14,096 nt of DNA. It comes from PUND01 sp046538345 (GTDB lineage: Bacteria; Planctomycetota; Phycisphaerae; SM23-33). Position numbers and translations under genes: made by a program. Numbering within the stretch: the first letter of the stretch is position 1; the number at the start of each line of letters is the position of its first letter. This document shows, in pieces, positions 1-7,713 of this stretch. The notes below the pieces were generated by a model, which saw only the letters and a list, made by a program, of their open reading frames with translations, ran no database searches and was not told where the DNA came from. The stretch spans positions 1 to 14,096 of the forward strand of contig JBKHJB010000040.1 in NCBI GenBank assembly GCA_046538345.1, read 5' to 3'.

Positions 1-549
1 CGGATCGGCTACTTGAGCGAGCAGATAGCCCGGAGAATGGGGATGGATTCCGGACTGTGCGAGCGGATGAATGCGGCCGGTCGGCTTCACGACATCGGTC
101 TGCTGGCCGTGCCCGAGAGCATACTCAACAAGCGGTCACGTCTCGGCACGGATGAATTCCGCACCGTCCAGAAGCACGCCGAAGTTTCCTGCGAGGTGCT
201 CAAGCCACTCACCACGCTGCAGGACGTTCTGCCCGCCGTTCGCACCCACCACGAACGGATGAACGGTACGGGGTATCCGGATGGACTGACCGGCGAAGAG
301 ATTCCCTCGGTCGGACGGGTACTCGCCGTTGCCGACGCCTACGATGCCATGACGCATGACCGACCCTGGCGGCCGGCGATGACGCCGCTGCAGGCGATGC
401 GCGAATTGATTCGTTGCTCACCGGCCGGCTACGACCCCGACTGCATAAGAGCATTGGGGGAAGTCGTCAACATGCCGGCGCTGCAACAGGCATTCGAGGC
501 AAGCGGCGACGTTGCCGAAGCGCAAACGGCCGCGGAGCCGCAATCGTAG
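1..549 (+). CDS. HD-GYP domain protein, C-terminal part (5' truncated by window edge)
   Basis: The reading frame is open from base 1 and ends at TAG 547-549, so only the last 182 residues are visible. They match an HD-GYP domain, the family that hydrolyses cyclic di-GMP. Visible motifs are the HD pair (H30-D31), H59, H83-H84 followed by a degenerate GYP box (ERMNGTGYP, residues 85-93), and D112 in VADAYDAMTHDRPWR. The conserved His of the first helix would lie just before base 1. The usual Lys after HDIG is Leu here (HDIGLL, 30-35), so enzymatic activity is less certain than the fold. An alanine- and glutamine-rich tail of about 25 residues follows the domain. Any N-terminal receiver or sensor domain is outside the window. 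The gene converges on csrA, and both products belong to families that control the motile/sessile switch, but a functional link is inference. Family assignment is secure; substrate and partner are not. Confidence 0.9.
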   Translation, partial: RIGYLSEQIARRMGMDSGLCERMNAAGRLHDIGLLAVPESILNKRSRLGTDEFRTVQKHAEVSCEVLKPLTTLQDVLPAVRTHHERMNGTGYPDGLTGEEIPSVGRVLAVADAYDAMTHDRPWRPAMTPLQAMRELIRCSPAGYDPDCIRALGEVVNMPALQQAFEASGDVAEAQTAAEPQS

Positions 550-553
550 TTTC

Positions 554-587
554 CCGCTGAAAGCAGGCGGAAGGGCGAAACCTTCCG
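554..587. terminator. Overlapping hairpins between convergent HD-GYP and csrA genes
   Basis: The 48 bases between the two stop codons hold two hairpins. The first pairs 554-559 with 564-570 (six base pairs, one bulged G, AAAG loop). The second pairs CGGAAGG at 568-574 with CCTTCCG at 581-587 (seven perfect base pairs, six-base loop). They share bases 568-570, so they are mutually exclusive at the margin. Neither is followed by a long T run on either strand, so they may be weak bidirectional terminators or 3'-end protecting structures. Confidence 0.4.
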
Positions 588-597
588 GCAAAGAGGG

Positions 598-882
598 TCA
601 GTCCTGCTTCTTCTGCTCGCCCTGGTCTTCGTCGTCCGCTTCGGACTGCCTTCGCTTGCGCTGGGCGAGTGACTCCACTTTCCCCGGCTGTTGTCCGCTG
701 GCCTCGGCGGCGGCCTGATTCTCCCGCTGGATTGCCTCATACACTTCTTTGCGGTGCACGGGAATGTGAGGCGGGGCGCTTATGCCGAGTCGGACCTTCT
801 CCCCGCGGATATCGACGACGGTAATCTCGATATCGTCGCCGATCTTGATGGATTCGTCACGTTGTCTGGAGAGCACCAGCAT
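598..882 (-). CDS. csrA: CsrA/RsmA-family translational regulator with long C-terminal tail
   Basis: CsrA is a small homodimeric RNA-binding protein that binds GGA motifs in mRNA leaders, mostly blocking ribosome access. The first 58 or so residues match the family: MLVLSRQRDESIKIGDDIEI at the start, then VRLGISAPPHIPVHRKEVYEAI. The RNA-contact residues Leu4 and Arg44 are present. The protein has 94 residues, whereas the classical family has about 60. Residues 59-94 form a Gln/Ala-rich then strongly charged tail (acidic cluster EADDED, Lys end) that is probably disordered. The ATG at 880-882 is preceded by AAGGAG with a six-base spacer, which fixes the start. The gene lies downstream of the ceramidase-like gene on the same strand, with 185 bases between them, so it probably has its own promoter. 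No fliW or flagellar gene is in view. Confidence 0.95.
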   Translation of the reverse strand: MLVLSRQRDESIKIGDDIEITVVDIRGEKVRLGISAPPHIPVHRKEVYEAIQRENQAAAEASGQQPGKVESLAQRKRRQSEADDEDQGEQKKQD

Positions 883-888
883 CGTCGG

Positions 889-898
889 CTCCTTCCCT
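889..898 (-). promoter_or_regulatory. csrA ribosome-binding site overlapping two CsrA-type GGA motifs
   Basis: Read on the minus strand the site is AGGGAAGGAG, ending six bases before the csrA ATG. It contains two overlapping A(N)GGA-like motifs, AGGGA and AAGGA, the second of which is the Shine-Dalgarno sequence itself. A further GAGGGA lies upstream in the hairpin at 934-948. CsrA is known to repress its own translation in E. coli through such sites; autoregulation here is inferred from motif placement only. Confidence 0.45.
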
Positions 899-933
899 GG
901 AGTCGTCGGCCGGACGCGTGTCGCCCGAAGGAG

Positions 934-954
934 CGTCCCTCAGGGACGATTTTT
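934..954 (+). terminator. Hairpin followed by five T on the plus strand, in the csrA leader
   Basis: CGTCCC (934-939) pairs with GGGACG (943-948) around a TCA loop, and the plus strand continues with ATTTTT (949-954). That is terminator-like on the plus strand, antisense to csrA. On the minus strand the same hairpin has no T run and would be an ordinary structure in the csrA 5' leader. The stem is only six base pairs, so a terminator role is tentative. Confidence 0.3.
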
Positions 955-991
955 GCGGAGCGGACTCATCCACGGGGACGGGCCGCACCCC

Positions 992-1016
992 AACCGGTTA
1001 CCTTAAGGATATATAT
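992..1016. repeat. Three adjacent 8-bp palindromes upstream of csrA
   Basis: Three self-complementary octamers sit almost end to end: AACCGGTT (992-999), then one base, CCTTAAGG (1001-1008), then ATATATAT (1009-1016). The last overlaps the candidate -10 of csrA. They could be operator half-sites or simply promoter-region composition. Confidence 0.5.
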
Positions 1017-1035
1017 CGGCACCGTGGGCGTGCAA
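1008..1035 (-). promoter_or_regulatory. Candidate sigma-70-like promoter for csrA
   Basis: On the minus strand TTGCAC (1035-1030) and TATATC (1013-1008) are separated by 16 bases. The match to the -35 is weak and to the -10 moderate, in a locally AT-rich patch of an otherwise GC-rich sequence. It would give a leader of roughly 120 bases that includes the hairpin at 934-948. Confidence 0.3.
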
Positions 1036-1067
1036 GCTGAGTTTCGTTTGCCCTTAACTGCGGACAT

Positions 1068-2513
1068 TCATTTGCCGGCATAATCCCCCATCAGTCGCAT
1101 TGCCCGCAGTGAAAGGGCGTTGAAGTACTCCCCGCATGCCGGTCCGAAAAGATTCATATCCATGCTTTCGTAGTGATTCTCCCAATATCGCCGTCGGGGC
1201 AGGAGGTAACCAACGTAGTCCCCGTTGAAGCTCGTAACAACTGGTGTCAGCGGCACATCGCCCGCCTGCGCATCCAAATCCGCCGCCAGCTCGCCGGAGT
1301 AATCGCACGGCATGCCCAGCAGCACGACCGGGCCTATGCGCACGGCGTGAAGCTCCGTTCGCCGACCGTGGAGGTATCCGGCAGCCAACGGCGAGAGCCG
1401 CCACCGGCGACTGATGCGATATTGCTGCACGGGCAAGTCCACTCTCAGCCGTCGCGAGATTATTTCCGTCTCGCGTCTCGGCCCGTGGCGGGAAATCTCC
1501 AGCTTGCCGGGCGCCTCCACGTCGGCGATAACCAGAGGCCGAAGCATCGCCAGCGCGTCTTCGGTGGCGGATTGCATCAGCTCCTCGCCACGGGGTTTCC
1601 GCTCCACCGGCGCCATGCTGCCGACAGCGCCGGCCGCGAATAGCACCACGCCGCCGGCCTGGTCTTCCAGCGTGCTCTGCATCACGCCGGGATAGTCCCC
1701 GCTGAGAACGTGACTCTCATCGTCCAGACAGGTCGCGTGAGCGGGAAAGACCACGACCGAGCCGATGGGCGCGCCTTCGCTGTCCTGCGCCACCAGCGCG
1801 GCGGCCGCCGCGTAGCCCGGGCTGTTGTCCAGGCGATTGCGAACGTACCGACCGGCCGAGGCGCCCCTGGCTGAGGCGCGGGCAAAGCGCAACGTCGCGT
1901 CGGTCATCTCCGTCCTGCTGAGGCGGACCGCCTCGGCGAAGCCCTCGGCCAATTGCTCGGCGACGGACTCGTCGTAGTCCCCCAGAACCAGCTCGTAGAG
2001 AAAACTCTGCGAGTATCCGCCGGGACCGGAATGGGTGTGTGTCGCCGTGAAATAGACTTCTTCCGCGGGAACGTCCAGCCGTTCCAGAACCGCCTCGCGC
2101 AGGTTGGGCGTTACCAGCAGAATGTCCCCGCCGAGGATGGTGACCGTGCTTTGACCGTTGGAAAAACTCACCGCCCGGGCGAATATCCGATCGCGGACAC
2201 CGACGGATTCCTTTGGCTTGCGGCCGCCGTAGCCGGCCAGCGGAACGCCGACCGGCGGGGTTATGTCCAGCTTTGCGGCGCCTGCCCGCAAGGGTCCGCG
2301 TGTCGGCTGCCAGTTGATCGCGTCCAGCCGGGAGAATGTCGCCTCGGCGTAATTCGTGTCCTCGTATCCACCGGTATGGACCGGCCAGGGGCCTACACAC
2401 ACCCAGAAAGCCGCCAGCACGGCGGCGGTTATCCATATCCACCTTCGCCGGTAGAGCGGCTTCTTTCGCTGGTGTGGCTGCGGCGGGTCGGCATTGTCGC
2501 GGGGCGGTCGCAC
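1068..2513 (-). CDS. Membrane-anchored neutral/alkaline ceramidase-like protein with altered catalytic positions
   Basis: The 481-residue product matches the neutral/alkaline non-lysosomal ceramidase family (N-terminal catalytic domain), zinc amidases that cleave N-acyl sphingosines. A basic N-terminus (RRKKPLYRRRW-like, residues 17-25) and a hydrophobic stretch at about 26-42 suggest a signal anchor with the domain outside the inner membrane. Family motifs are AGAAKLDITPPVGVPLAGYG (77-96), THTHSGPGG with His159/His161, FPAHAT with His259, and HYES with Tyr448. Two positions differ from the known enzymes. The segment usually written GDxSP, holding the catalytic Ser, reads GSMAP (298-302), and the Glu zinc ligand segment reads GMPCDYSG (400-407) with Asp404. 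It may therefore be an altered or inactive enzyme, or act on another substrate. The C-terminal Ig-like domain of full-length ceramidases is absent. The start is a GTG at 2513 without a clear ribosome-binding site, and no better in-frame ATG exists before residue 203. The gene diverges from mtnA. Confidence 0.82.
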   Translation of the reverse strand: MRPPRDNADPPQPHQRKKPLYRRRWIWITAAVLAAFWVCVGPWPVHTGGYEDTNYAEATFSRLDAINWQPTRGPLRAGAAKLDITPPVGVPLAGYGGRKPKESVGVRDRIFARAVSFSNGQSTVTILGGDILLVTPNLREAVLERLDVPAEEVYFTATHTHSGPGGYSQSFLYELVLGDYDESVAEQLAEGFAEAVRLSRTEMTDATLRFARASARGASAGRYVRNRLDNSPGYAAAAALVAQDSEGAPIGSVVVFPAHATCLDDESHVLSGDYPGVMQSTLEDQAGGVVLFAAGAVGSMAPVERKPRGEELMQSATEDALAMLRPLVIADVEAPGKLEISRHGPRRETEIISRRLRVDLPVQQYRISRRWRLSPLAAGYLHGRRTELHAVRIGPVVLLGMPCDYSGELAADLDAQAGDVPLTPVVTSFNGDYVGYLLPRRRYWENHYESMDMNLFGPACGEYFNALSLRAMRLMGDYAGK

Positions 2514-2574
2514 GCCGGCATTGTACGCCTGAGCGTTATTGCGTGAAACGTCGCCTTTCGCTACTTTCTAGTAC

Positions 2575-3647
<1,073 letters not shown>

Positions 3648-3663
<16 letters not shown>

Positions 3664-4922
3664 CGGACCTGTCCGCCGACGACGGTAAGCACCGGCCGGG
3701 CCTTGAGCTTCCAGCCCTGGTAGGGACAGTTCCGACTCCGCGAGGCGAACTTCTCGACGTTCACGGTCCACCGCTTCCGGGGGTCGATGACGGTCACGTC
3801 GGCCGGGGCGCCCTCAGCGAGCGTGCCCAGCGGGCGGTCTATCAGTCGGGCCGGGTTTGCCGTCATAAGCGCCAGCAGTCCGGGCCAGTCCAGCAGTTCC
3901 GTCTCCACCAGCGCCTTGGCGTACAGCCCGAGGGCGCATTCCAGCGAAATCATCCCGAACGGCGCGAGTCCGAATTCCAGCTCTTTTTCTTCCGCGGCGT
4001 GTGGCGCGTGATCGGTCGCCAGGCAGTCTATGGTTCCGTCCGCGACGCCGCGACGCACCTGCTCGACGTCCTCCGCCGAACGCAGTGGCGGGTTGACCTT
4101 GTAGTTGGGGTCGTATGTCATGCAAGCGGCGTCGGTCAGCAACAGGTGGTGGGGGGCCGCCTCCGCGGTTACCGCAAGCCCCTCGGCCTTTGCGCGGCGG
4201 ATAAGCTCCACCGATTCGCCCGTGGAGACGTGCATGACGTGGTAGCGGGCGTTGCTTCGCTTGAGCAGCTCCAGGTCGCGCTGGAGCATGATCATCTCTC
4301 CGGAGGCGGCTATGCCGCTCATGCCGAGACGGACGGCCGCGGGACCGCTGTTCATGTCGCCGCCGCCGAGGCCGGGGTCCTGGCAGTGCTGCATAATCGG
4401 TACGTCCAGCGTGCCGGCGTATTGCAGGGCGCGGTACATCACGTCGGTGGCGCCGACGCCGTCACCGTCGTCGCTGAAGGCGACCGCGCCGGCTTCGAGC
4501 ATCAGACCCATCTCCGCCAGCTCCGCTCCCTTGCGGTCCTTCGTGATGCAGCCGACCGGCAGAACTCGCGCCAGACCGGCCCGCGCGGCCCGCTGGAGTA
4601 TGTATTGAACGGCCGTCTCGTCGTCTATGGGCGGGTGCGTGTTCGGCATCGCGCAGATGGTGGTGAACCCGCCGGCGACCGCGGCCGCCGCGGCCGTCGC
4701 GACGGTCTCCTCTTCCTCGTGTCCCGGCTCGCGGCAGTGCACGTGAACGTCTATAAGCCCCGGCGAGACGATGTGCCCGTCGGCATCGATGGTTTCTTTC
4801 GCCTTGGCATCGACCTTGCCCACCGACGTGATAAATCCGTCGGCGATGGCGACGTCGCAGACTTCATCCCGCCCGCTCGCCGGATCAATCACTCGCCCGT
4901 TTCGGATGATTATGTCGTTCAT
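3648..4922 (-). CDS. pyrC: Dihydroorotase, type I
   Basis: Dihydroorotase cyclises N-carbamoyl-aspartate to dihydroorotate, the third step of UMP synthesis. The 424-residue amidohydrolase has the metal-binding DxHxH motif (D58, H60, H62 in IDVHVHCREPG), the Asp pair in AFSDDGD (148-154) that replaces the carboxylated Lys of type II enzymes, H179 (MQHCQ), H231 (MHVSTG), the APHH segment (256-259) and the catalytic Asp304 in LATDHAPH. The C-terminus (GWKLKARPVLTVVGGQVRY) is typical. I start at 4922 because its ATG overlaps the pyrB stop in an ATGA junction and the homology begins there; an upstream ATG at 4997 lies inside pyrB. A GGGAAG stretch just before the ATG may serve as ribosome-binding site, and the overlap suggests translational coupling. 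In related systems inactive dihydroorotase homologues pair with ATCase, but this one keeps all catalytic residues. Confidence 0.96.
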
Positions 4923-5911
4923 TCGCTTCCCTGGCTGACCATGTACAGCACGGCCATCCGTATCGCCAGGCCGTTGGTTACCTGCTGGAGGATGCAACTG
5001 TTGGGTCCGTCGGCCACGTCGGAGGTCAGCTCCACGCCGCGGTTAATCGGACCTGGATGCATGATGAGCACGTCCTTCTTGCACCGCTTCAGCCGCTCGG
5101 CGTTCATGCCGAACAGCTTGTTGTACTCCCGCAGGGAGGGGAACATGCTGCTGCCGAACCGCTCGAACTGTATCCGCAGCATATTCACCACATCCACCTC
5201 GCCGAGCACGTCGTCCAGAGAGTGGGAGATATCGCAGCCCATCGCGGAGATGGCCGACGGTACCAGCGTGGGCGGACCCACGACCACCACCTCGGCGCCG
5301 AGCTTGCGCAGACCGAGAATATTGCTGCGGGCGACCCGGCTGTGGGCAATGTCGCCGACAATTGCCACCTTCAGATCCTCGATGTCCCCCAGCCGTTGCC
5401 TGATGGTGTATATGTCCAGCAGCGCCTGGGTGGGGTGCTCGTGCCGGCCGTCGCCGGCGTTCACGATACCCGCCGATACGTTCCTGGCGAGCATGTGCGG
5501 CGCGCCGGACTGCCCGTGACGCACCACGAAGATATCCACCCCCATCGCCTCGACATTGCGGATGGTGTCCAGCGTGGTCTCGCCTTTGGAGACCGACGAA
5601 CCCGCCGACTGGAACTGGATGGTGTCGGCCGACATCCGACTCGCCGCCAGCTCGAAGCTCATCCGCGTCCGCGTGGACGGCTCGAAGAACATCAGCGCCA
5701 CCACCTTGCCCCGCAGCGCCGGGACCTTCTTGATGGAGCGGGTGGAGACCTCGGCGAACCCCTCGGCCGTGTCCAGAATGTGAGCAATCTCATCGCCCGA
5801 GAGATCATCCAGCCCCAACAGGTCCTTCCGCGTCCATACGAAGGAGTCCGTGGTCGGCTCGTCCGGTTCAGCCGTCCTGCTTTTCCGTGATGAAGACGCC
5901 TTCTTCGCCAT
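4919..5911 (-). CDS. pyrB: Aspartate carbamoyltransferase, catalytic chain
   Basis: PyrB condenses carbamoyl phosphate with aspartate to N-carbamoyl-aspartate, the committed step of pyrimidine synthesis. The carbamoyl-phosphate site is complete: FEPSTRTRMSFE (76-87) and SKGETTLDT (108-116) with Lys109. HEHPTQALLD (157-166), GDIAHSRVARSN (186-197) and the aspartate-domain motif HPGPINRGVE (285-294) are also intact. At 330 residues it is longer than the usual 305-310 because of a Lys/Ser/Glu/Asp-rich N-terminal extension of about 25 residues. That extension is encoded within the 44-base overlap with pyrR, and the ATG at 5911 is preceded by GGGAG at 5916-5920, so it is probably translated. No pyrI regulatory chain is seen. 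Assembly with PyrC into a dodecamer, as known in some bacteria, is possible but not shown by the sequence. Confidence 0.97.
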   Translation of the reverse strand: MAKKASSSRKSRTAEPDEPTTDSFVWTRKDLLGLDDLSGDEIAHILDTAEGFAEVSTRSIKKVPALRGKVVALMFFEPSTRTRMSFELAASRMSADTIQFQSAGSSVSKGETTLDTIRNVEAMGVDIFVVRHGQSGAPHMLARNVSAGIVNAGDGRHEHPTQALLDIYTIRQRLGDIEDLKVAIVGDIAHSRVARSNILGLRKLGAEVVVVGPPTLVPSAISAMGCDISHSLDDVLGEVDVVNMLRIQFERFGSSMFPSLREYNKLFGMNAERLKRCKKDVLIMHPGPINRGVELTSDVADGPNSCILQQVTNGLAIRMAVLYMVSQGSE

Positions 5912-6407
5912 CGTTCTCCCGCAACCTTACCCTCACCTGCTCTCCGGGCTTGACCTTGACGCTCTTTCCGACGAAGTCGGCGGATATGGGCAGCTCCCGT
6001 CCGCCGCGGTCGATGAGCACTCCCAGGCGGACCACCTTGGGTCGGCCATAGTCGTGCAGTGCGTCCAGCGCCGCCCGGACGCTCCGTCCGGTCTGGAGCA
6101 CGTCGTCCACCAGCAGCAGCCAGACGTCGTCGAGGTCGAAGTCTATCTCCGTGGCGCGCACCAGCGGCGCGCCGCGCCGCCGCGACAGGTCGTCCCTGTA
6201 GAAGGTGATATCCAGCACACCGCAGTCCACCTGAAGGTCGGGGTGATCCTCGCTGAGCCGTTCGACCAACCGGCCCGCAATGGTCTGACCACGAGTGCGG
6301 ATGCCGACAACGGCGATTCGCTCGTCGGAAGGAAGGTCCTTCACGACGGCCTCGTAGAGGTGGTCCAGGGCGTCTTCGACTTGTTCGGCGGTGAGGAGTT
6401 TTTTCAT
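5868..6407 (-). CDS. pyrR: PyrR: pyr operon regulator / uracil phosphoribosyltransferase
   Basis: PyrR proteins are PRPP-fold regulators that sense UMP and bind pyr mRNA; many also make UMP from uracil and PRPP. The 179-residue product has family length and the start MKKLLTAEQVEDALDHLYEA. Motifs are GIRTRGQTIAGRL (35-47), ITFYRDDLSRR (67-77), the PRPP loop LLLVDDVLQTGRSVRAAL (97-114), and LIDRGGRELPISADFVGK (131-148). The ATG at 6407 is chosen from homology; the frame is open to 6494 but that stretch runs through a palindrome and T run. No strong Shine-Dalgarno sequence is seen. The 3' end overlaps pyrB by 44 bases, making pyrR-pyrB-pyrC one transcript. A hairpin with U tract lies 67 bases upstream of the ATG and may be the site where the operon is attenuated. 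The canonical Bacillus PyrR-binding loop was not found, so the mechanism is open. Confidence 0.95.
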   Translation of the reverse strand: MKKLLTAEQVEDALDHLYEAVVKDLPSDERIAVVGIRTRGQTIAGRLVERLSEDHPDLQVDCGVLDITFYRDDLSRRRGAPLVRATEIDFDLDDVWLLLVDDVLQTGRSVRAALDALHDYGRPKVVRLGVLIDRGGRELPISADFVGKSVKVKPGEQVRVRLRENDGEEGVFITEKQDG

Positions 6408-6467
6408 AGCCCGCGCCCGACCGACATCCGAGTCCGTTCGGACCGGGATGCTACGCGCGGACCGACG

Positions 6468-6490
6468 AAAAAGCAAGTCATAATGACTTG
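6468..6490 (-). promoter_or_regulatory. Perfect 17-base palindrome plus T5 in the pyrR leader (candidate attenuator or operator)
   Basis: On the minus strand CAAGTCAT (6490-6483), one central base and ATGACTTG (6481-6474) form a perfect inverted repeat, followed by C and TTTTT (6472-6468). In RNA this is a 7-bp stem with a three-base loop and a U tract, the form of an intrinsic terminator in the leader of pyrRBC. No minus-strand gene ends upstream, so it can only act on the pyr transcript, which suggests attenuation. As DNA the palindrome could equally be a repressor site shared with the divergent gene at 6567. Confidence 0.5.
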
Positions 6491-6502
6491 CCAAAGTGCC
6501 GA

Positions 6503-6530
6503 TTGGACCGGCCGGAGTCGCCGATACAAT
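6503..6530 (+). promoter_or_regulatory. Candidate promoter for the secreted coiled-coil gene
   Basis: TTGGAC (6503-6508) and TACAAT (6525-6530) are separated by 16 bases; the -10 matches the consensus at five of six positions. A start near 6537 would give a leader of about 30 bases before the ATG at 6567. The reverse complement of 6526-6531 is TATTGT, so a weak divergent -10 for pyrR may overlap it, though no convincing minus-strand -35 is visible. Confidence 0.4.
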
Positions 6531-6566
6531 ACCTACGGCGCGTGCTGTGCGCCGGGAGGAGGCGTT

Positions 6567-7709
6567 ATGTCTGCTACAAGGCGAATACCGGTGACGATAG
6601 CGGCGATGGTCGCTGTCCTGGCGGCTGCTGTCCCCGTCGGCGGCGAGACGCCGAACGTGGTCTATTACCAGGTAACGCGCCAGGACGGGACGGTGGAAGA
6701 TGTATCCCGCGTGCCTCAGAGCGACGAGGGCATTCGACGAGTGCTGCGAATCGCCCGTTACGAAGGTCCGGATCGCGGGTATGAGGTGCTGTCAACAGAC
6801 AGTCCTCCGGCCATGATCGACCGCGGCCGGACCGAACGCCACGAGCTTATCTGGCGAGACGGTGCGTGGGTGGCGCCGGCCGATGTGGAACGTAAGCGAC
6901 GCGAGGAGCTGGAGCGGTCGGCTCAGCAGCCGGCCACCCGACCGGCCGACGCCGAGGAAGCCGGACGTCTGGAGCTGCAACTGCGCATCCTCCTGGAGCA
7001 TATGGAGCAGTTGGACCAACGTCTGACGGAGGCGGAGGACGAGCTGCTGGAAGCCCGCGGCGGCGAGGGCGCCCAGGCCGCCCGCGAGCGGCTTCGCGAG
7101 CTGATGACCGAGCGGATCCGCCTGGAGGAAATAATCGAGCGTCTCGAGCGTCGGCTGGCGGAGGCCCGCGGCGACCTTGCCGAGCTTCCCGATCCGCGGG
7201 GAGACGTACAGCCGTACAGCTCCGAGGAGTACGACGCTCCCGATATAGGCATTATCGAGCCGCTGGAGGAGACGGCCGCTGCCCCGCATCGCGTGCAGGC
7301 GTGGAAGCTGCCGGAACAGCAGGGGCGCCGCAGAATCCGTGTAGCGGCCGCACATCCCGAGGCCGGTGCCTTCGGAGCGGTCGTGTACGTCGCCTACGCG
7401 GACACCGACGGCGACGGCAGGGCCGACGAGGTCCTGTCCCGCTCTCCGGTGGCGCAGGCGGATCGTCCCGGGCGGTGGACAAGCTGGAGCTTCCTCACGG
7501 AGCAGCCGCGTGTGTTCGTCGGCTGTGCGCCGCTGGGCGAGGACAATACCATCTACTTCCGCCCGACGCGGCCGGATGGGGACAACTGGGCCGGCGCAGA
7601 GGACGTTTACGTTTCAGAGGGCATCGAGCTTGTCCCGCGCCGGGGAGGGGACGGTTTCCTGTCCAACGTGCGCATACACGTAATCCACGAGACCAACGGC
7701 GACGACTGA
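6567..7709 (+). CDS. Secreted coiled-coil protein of unknown function
   Basis: I do not recognise this 380-residue protein. The ATG at 6567 follows a strong GGGAGGAGG (6554-6562), and a GC-rich hairpin (6537-6553) abuts that site. A signal peptide is clear: basic n-region, hydrophobic residues 8-24, likely cleavage in the PVGGE region near 26. Residues 30-105 look globular (VVYYQVTRQDGTVEDVSR, then HELIWRDGAWVAP). Residues 107-205 are rich in Glu, Arg, Leu and Ala with heptad-like spacing and should form a coiled coil, interrupted by Gly/Pro at about 122-130 and 164-169. The C-terminal part (240-375) looks like a beta-domain and contains a calcium-loop-like ADTDGDGRADE (278-288), as in dockerin or thrombospondin type 3 repeats. 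An envelope or periplasmic structural role is a guess. It ends four bases before the convergent metallophosphoesterase stop. Confidence 0.88.
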   Translation: MSATRRIPVTIAAMVAVLAAAVPVGGETPNVVYYQVTRQDGTVEDVSRVPQSDEGIRRVLRIARYEGPDRGYEVLSTDSPPAMIDRGRTERHELIWRDGAWVAPADVERKRREELERSAQQPATRPADAEEAGRLELQLRILLEHMEQLDQRLTEAEDELLEARGGEGAQAARERLRELMTERIRLEEIIERLERRLAEARGDLAELPDPRGDVQPYSSEEYDAPDIGIIEPLEETAAAPHRVQAWKLPEQQGRRRIRVAAAHPEAGAFGAVVYVAYADTDGDGRADEVLSRSPVAQADRPGRWTSWSFLTEQPRVFVGCAPLGEDNTIYFRPTRPDGDNWAGAEDVYVSEGIELVPRRGGDGFLSNVRIHVIHETNGDD

Positions 7710-7713
7710 GCGT

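Noticed and set aside
4923..4997. Upstream in-frame ATG for pyrC
   Set aside because: It lies inside pyrB, and the dihydroorotase homology begins at the ATG at 4922, which forms a normal ATGA junction.
3999..5519. Plus-strand open frame of 506 codons antisense to pyrC and pyrB
   Set aside because: It lies opposite two clear enzymes with complete motifs; long antisense frames are common in GC-rich genes and its translation shows no recognisable motif.
6408..6494. N-terminal extension of PyrR
   Set aside because: The stretch encodes a palindrome and T run, and PyrR family members start at the MKKLLTAEQ-like position.
5850..6566. Plus-strand open frame leading into the secreted coiled-coil protein
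   Set aside because: It is antisense to pyrR. The ATG at 6567 has a strong Shine-Dalgarno sequence and is followed by a signal peptide.
6408..6566. Canonical PyrR-binding anti-antiterminator loop
   Set aside because: I looked for the Bacillus-type conserved loop in the leader and found only short GC-rich stems without the consensus.
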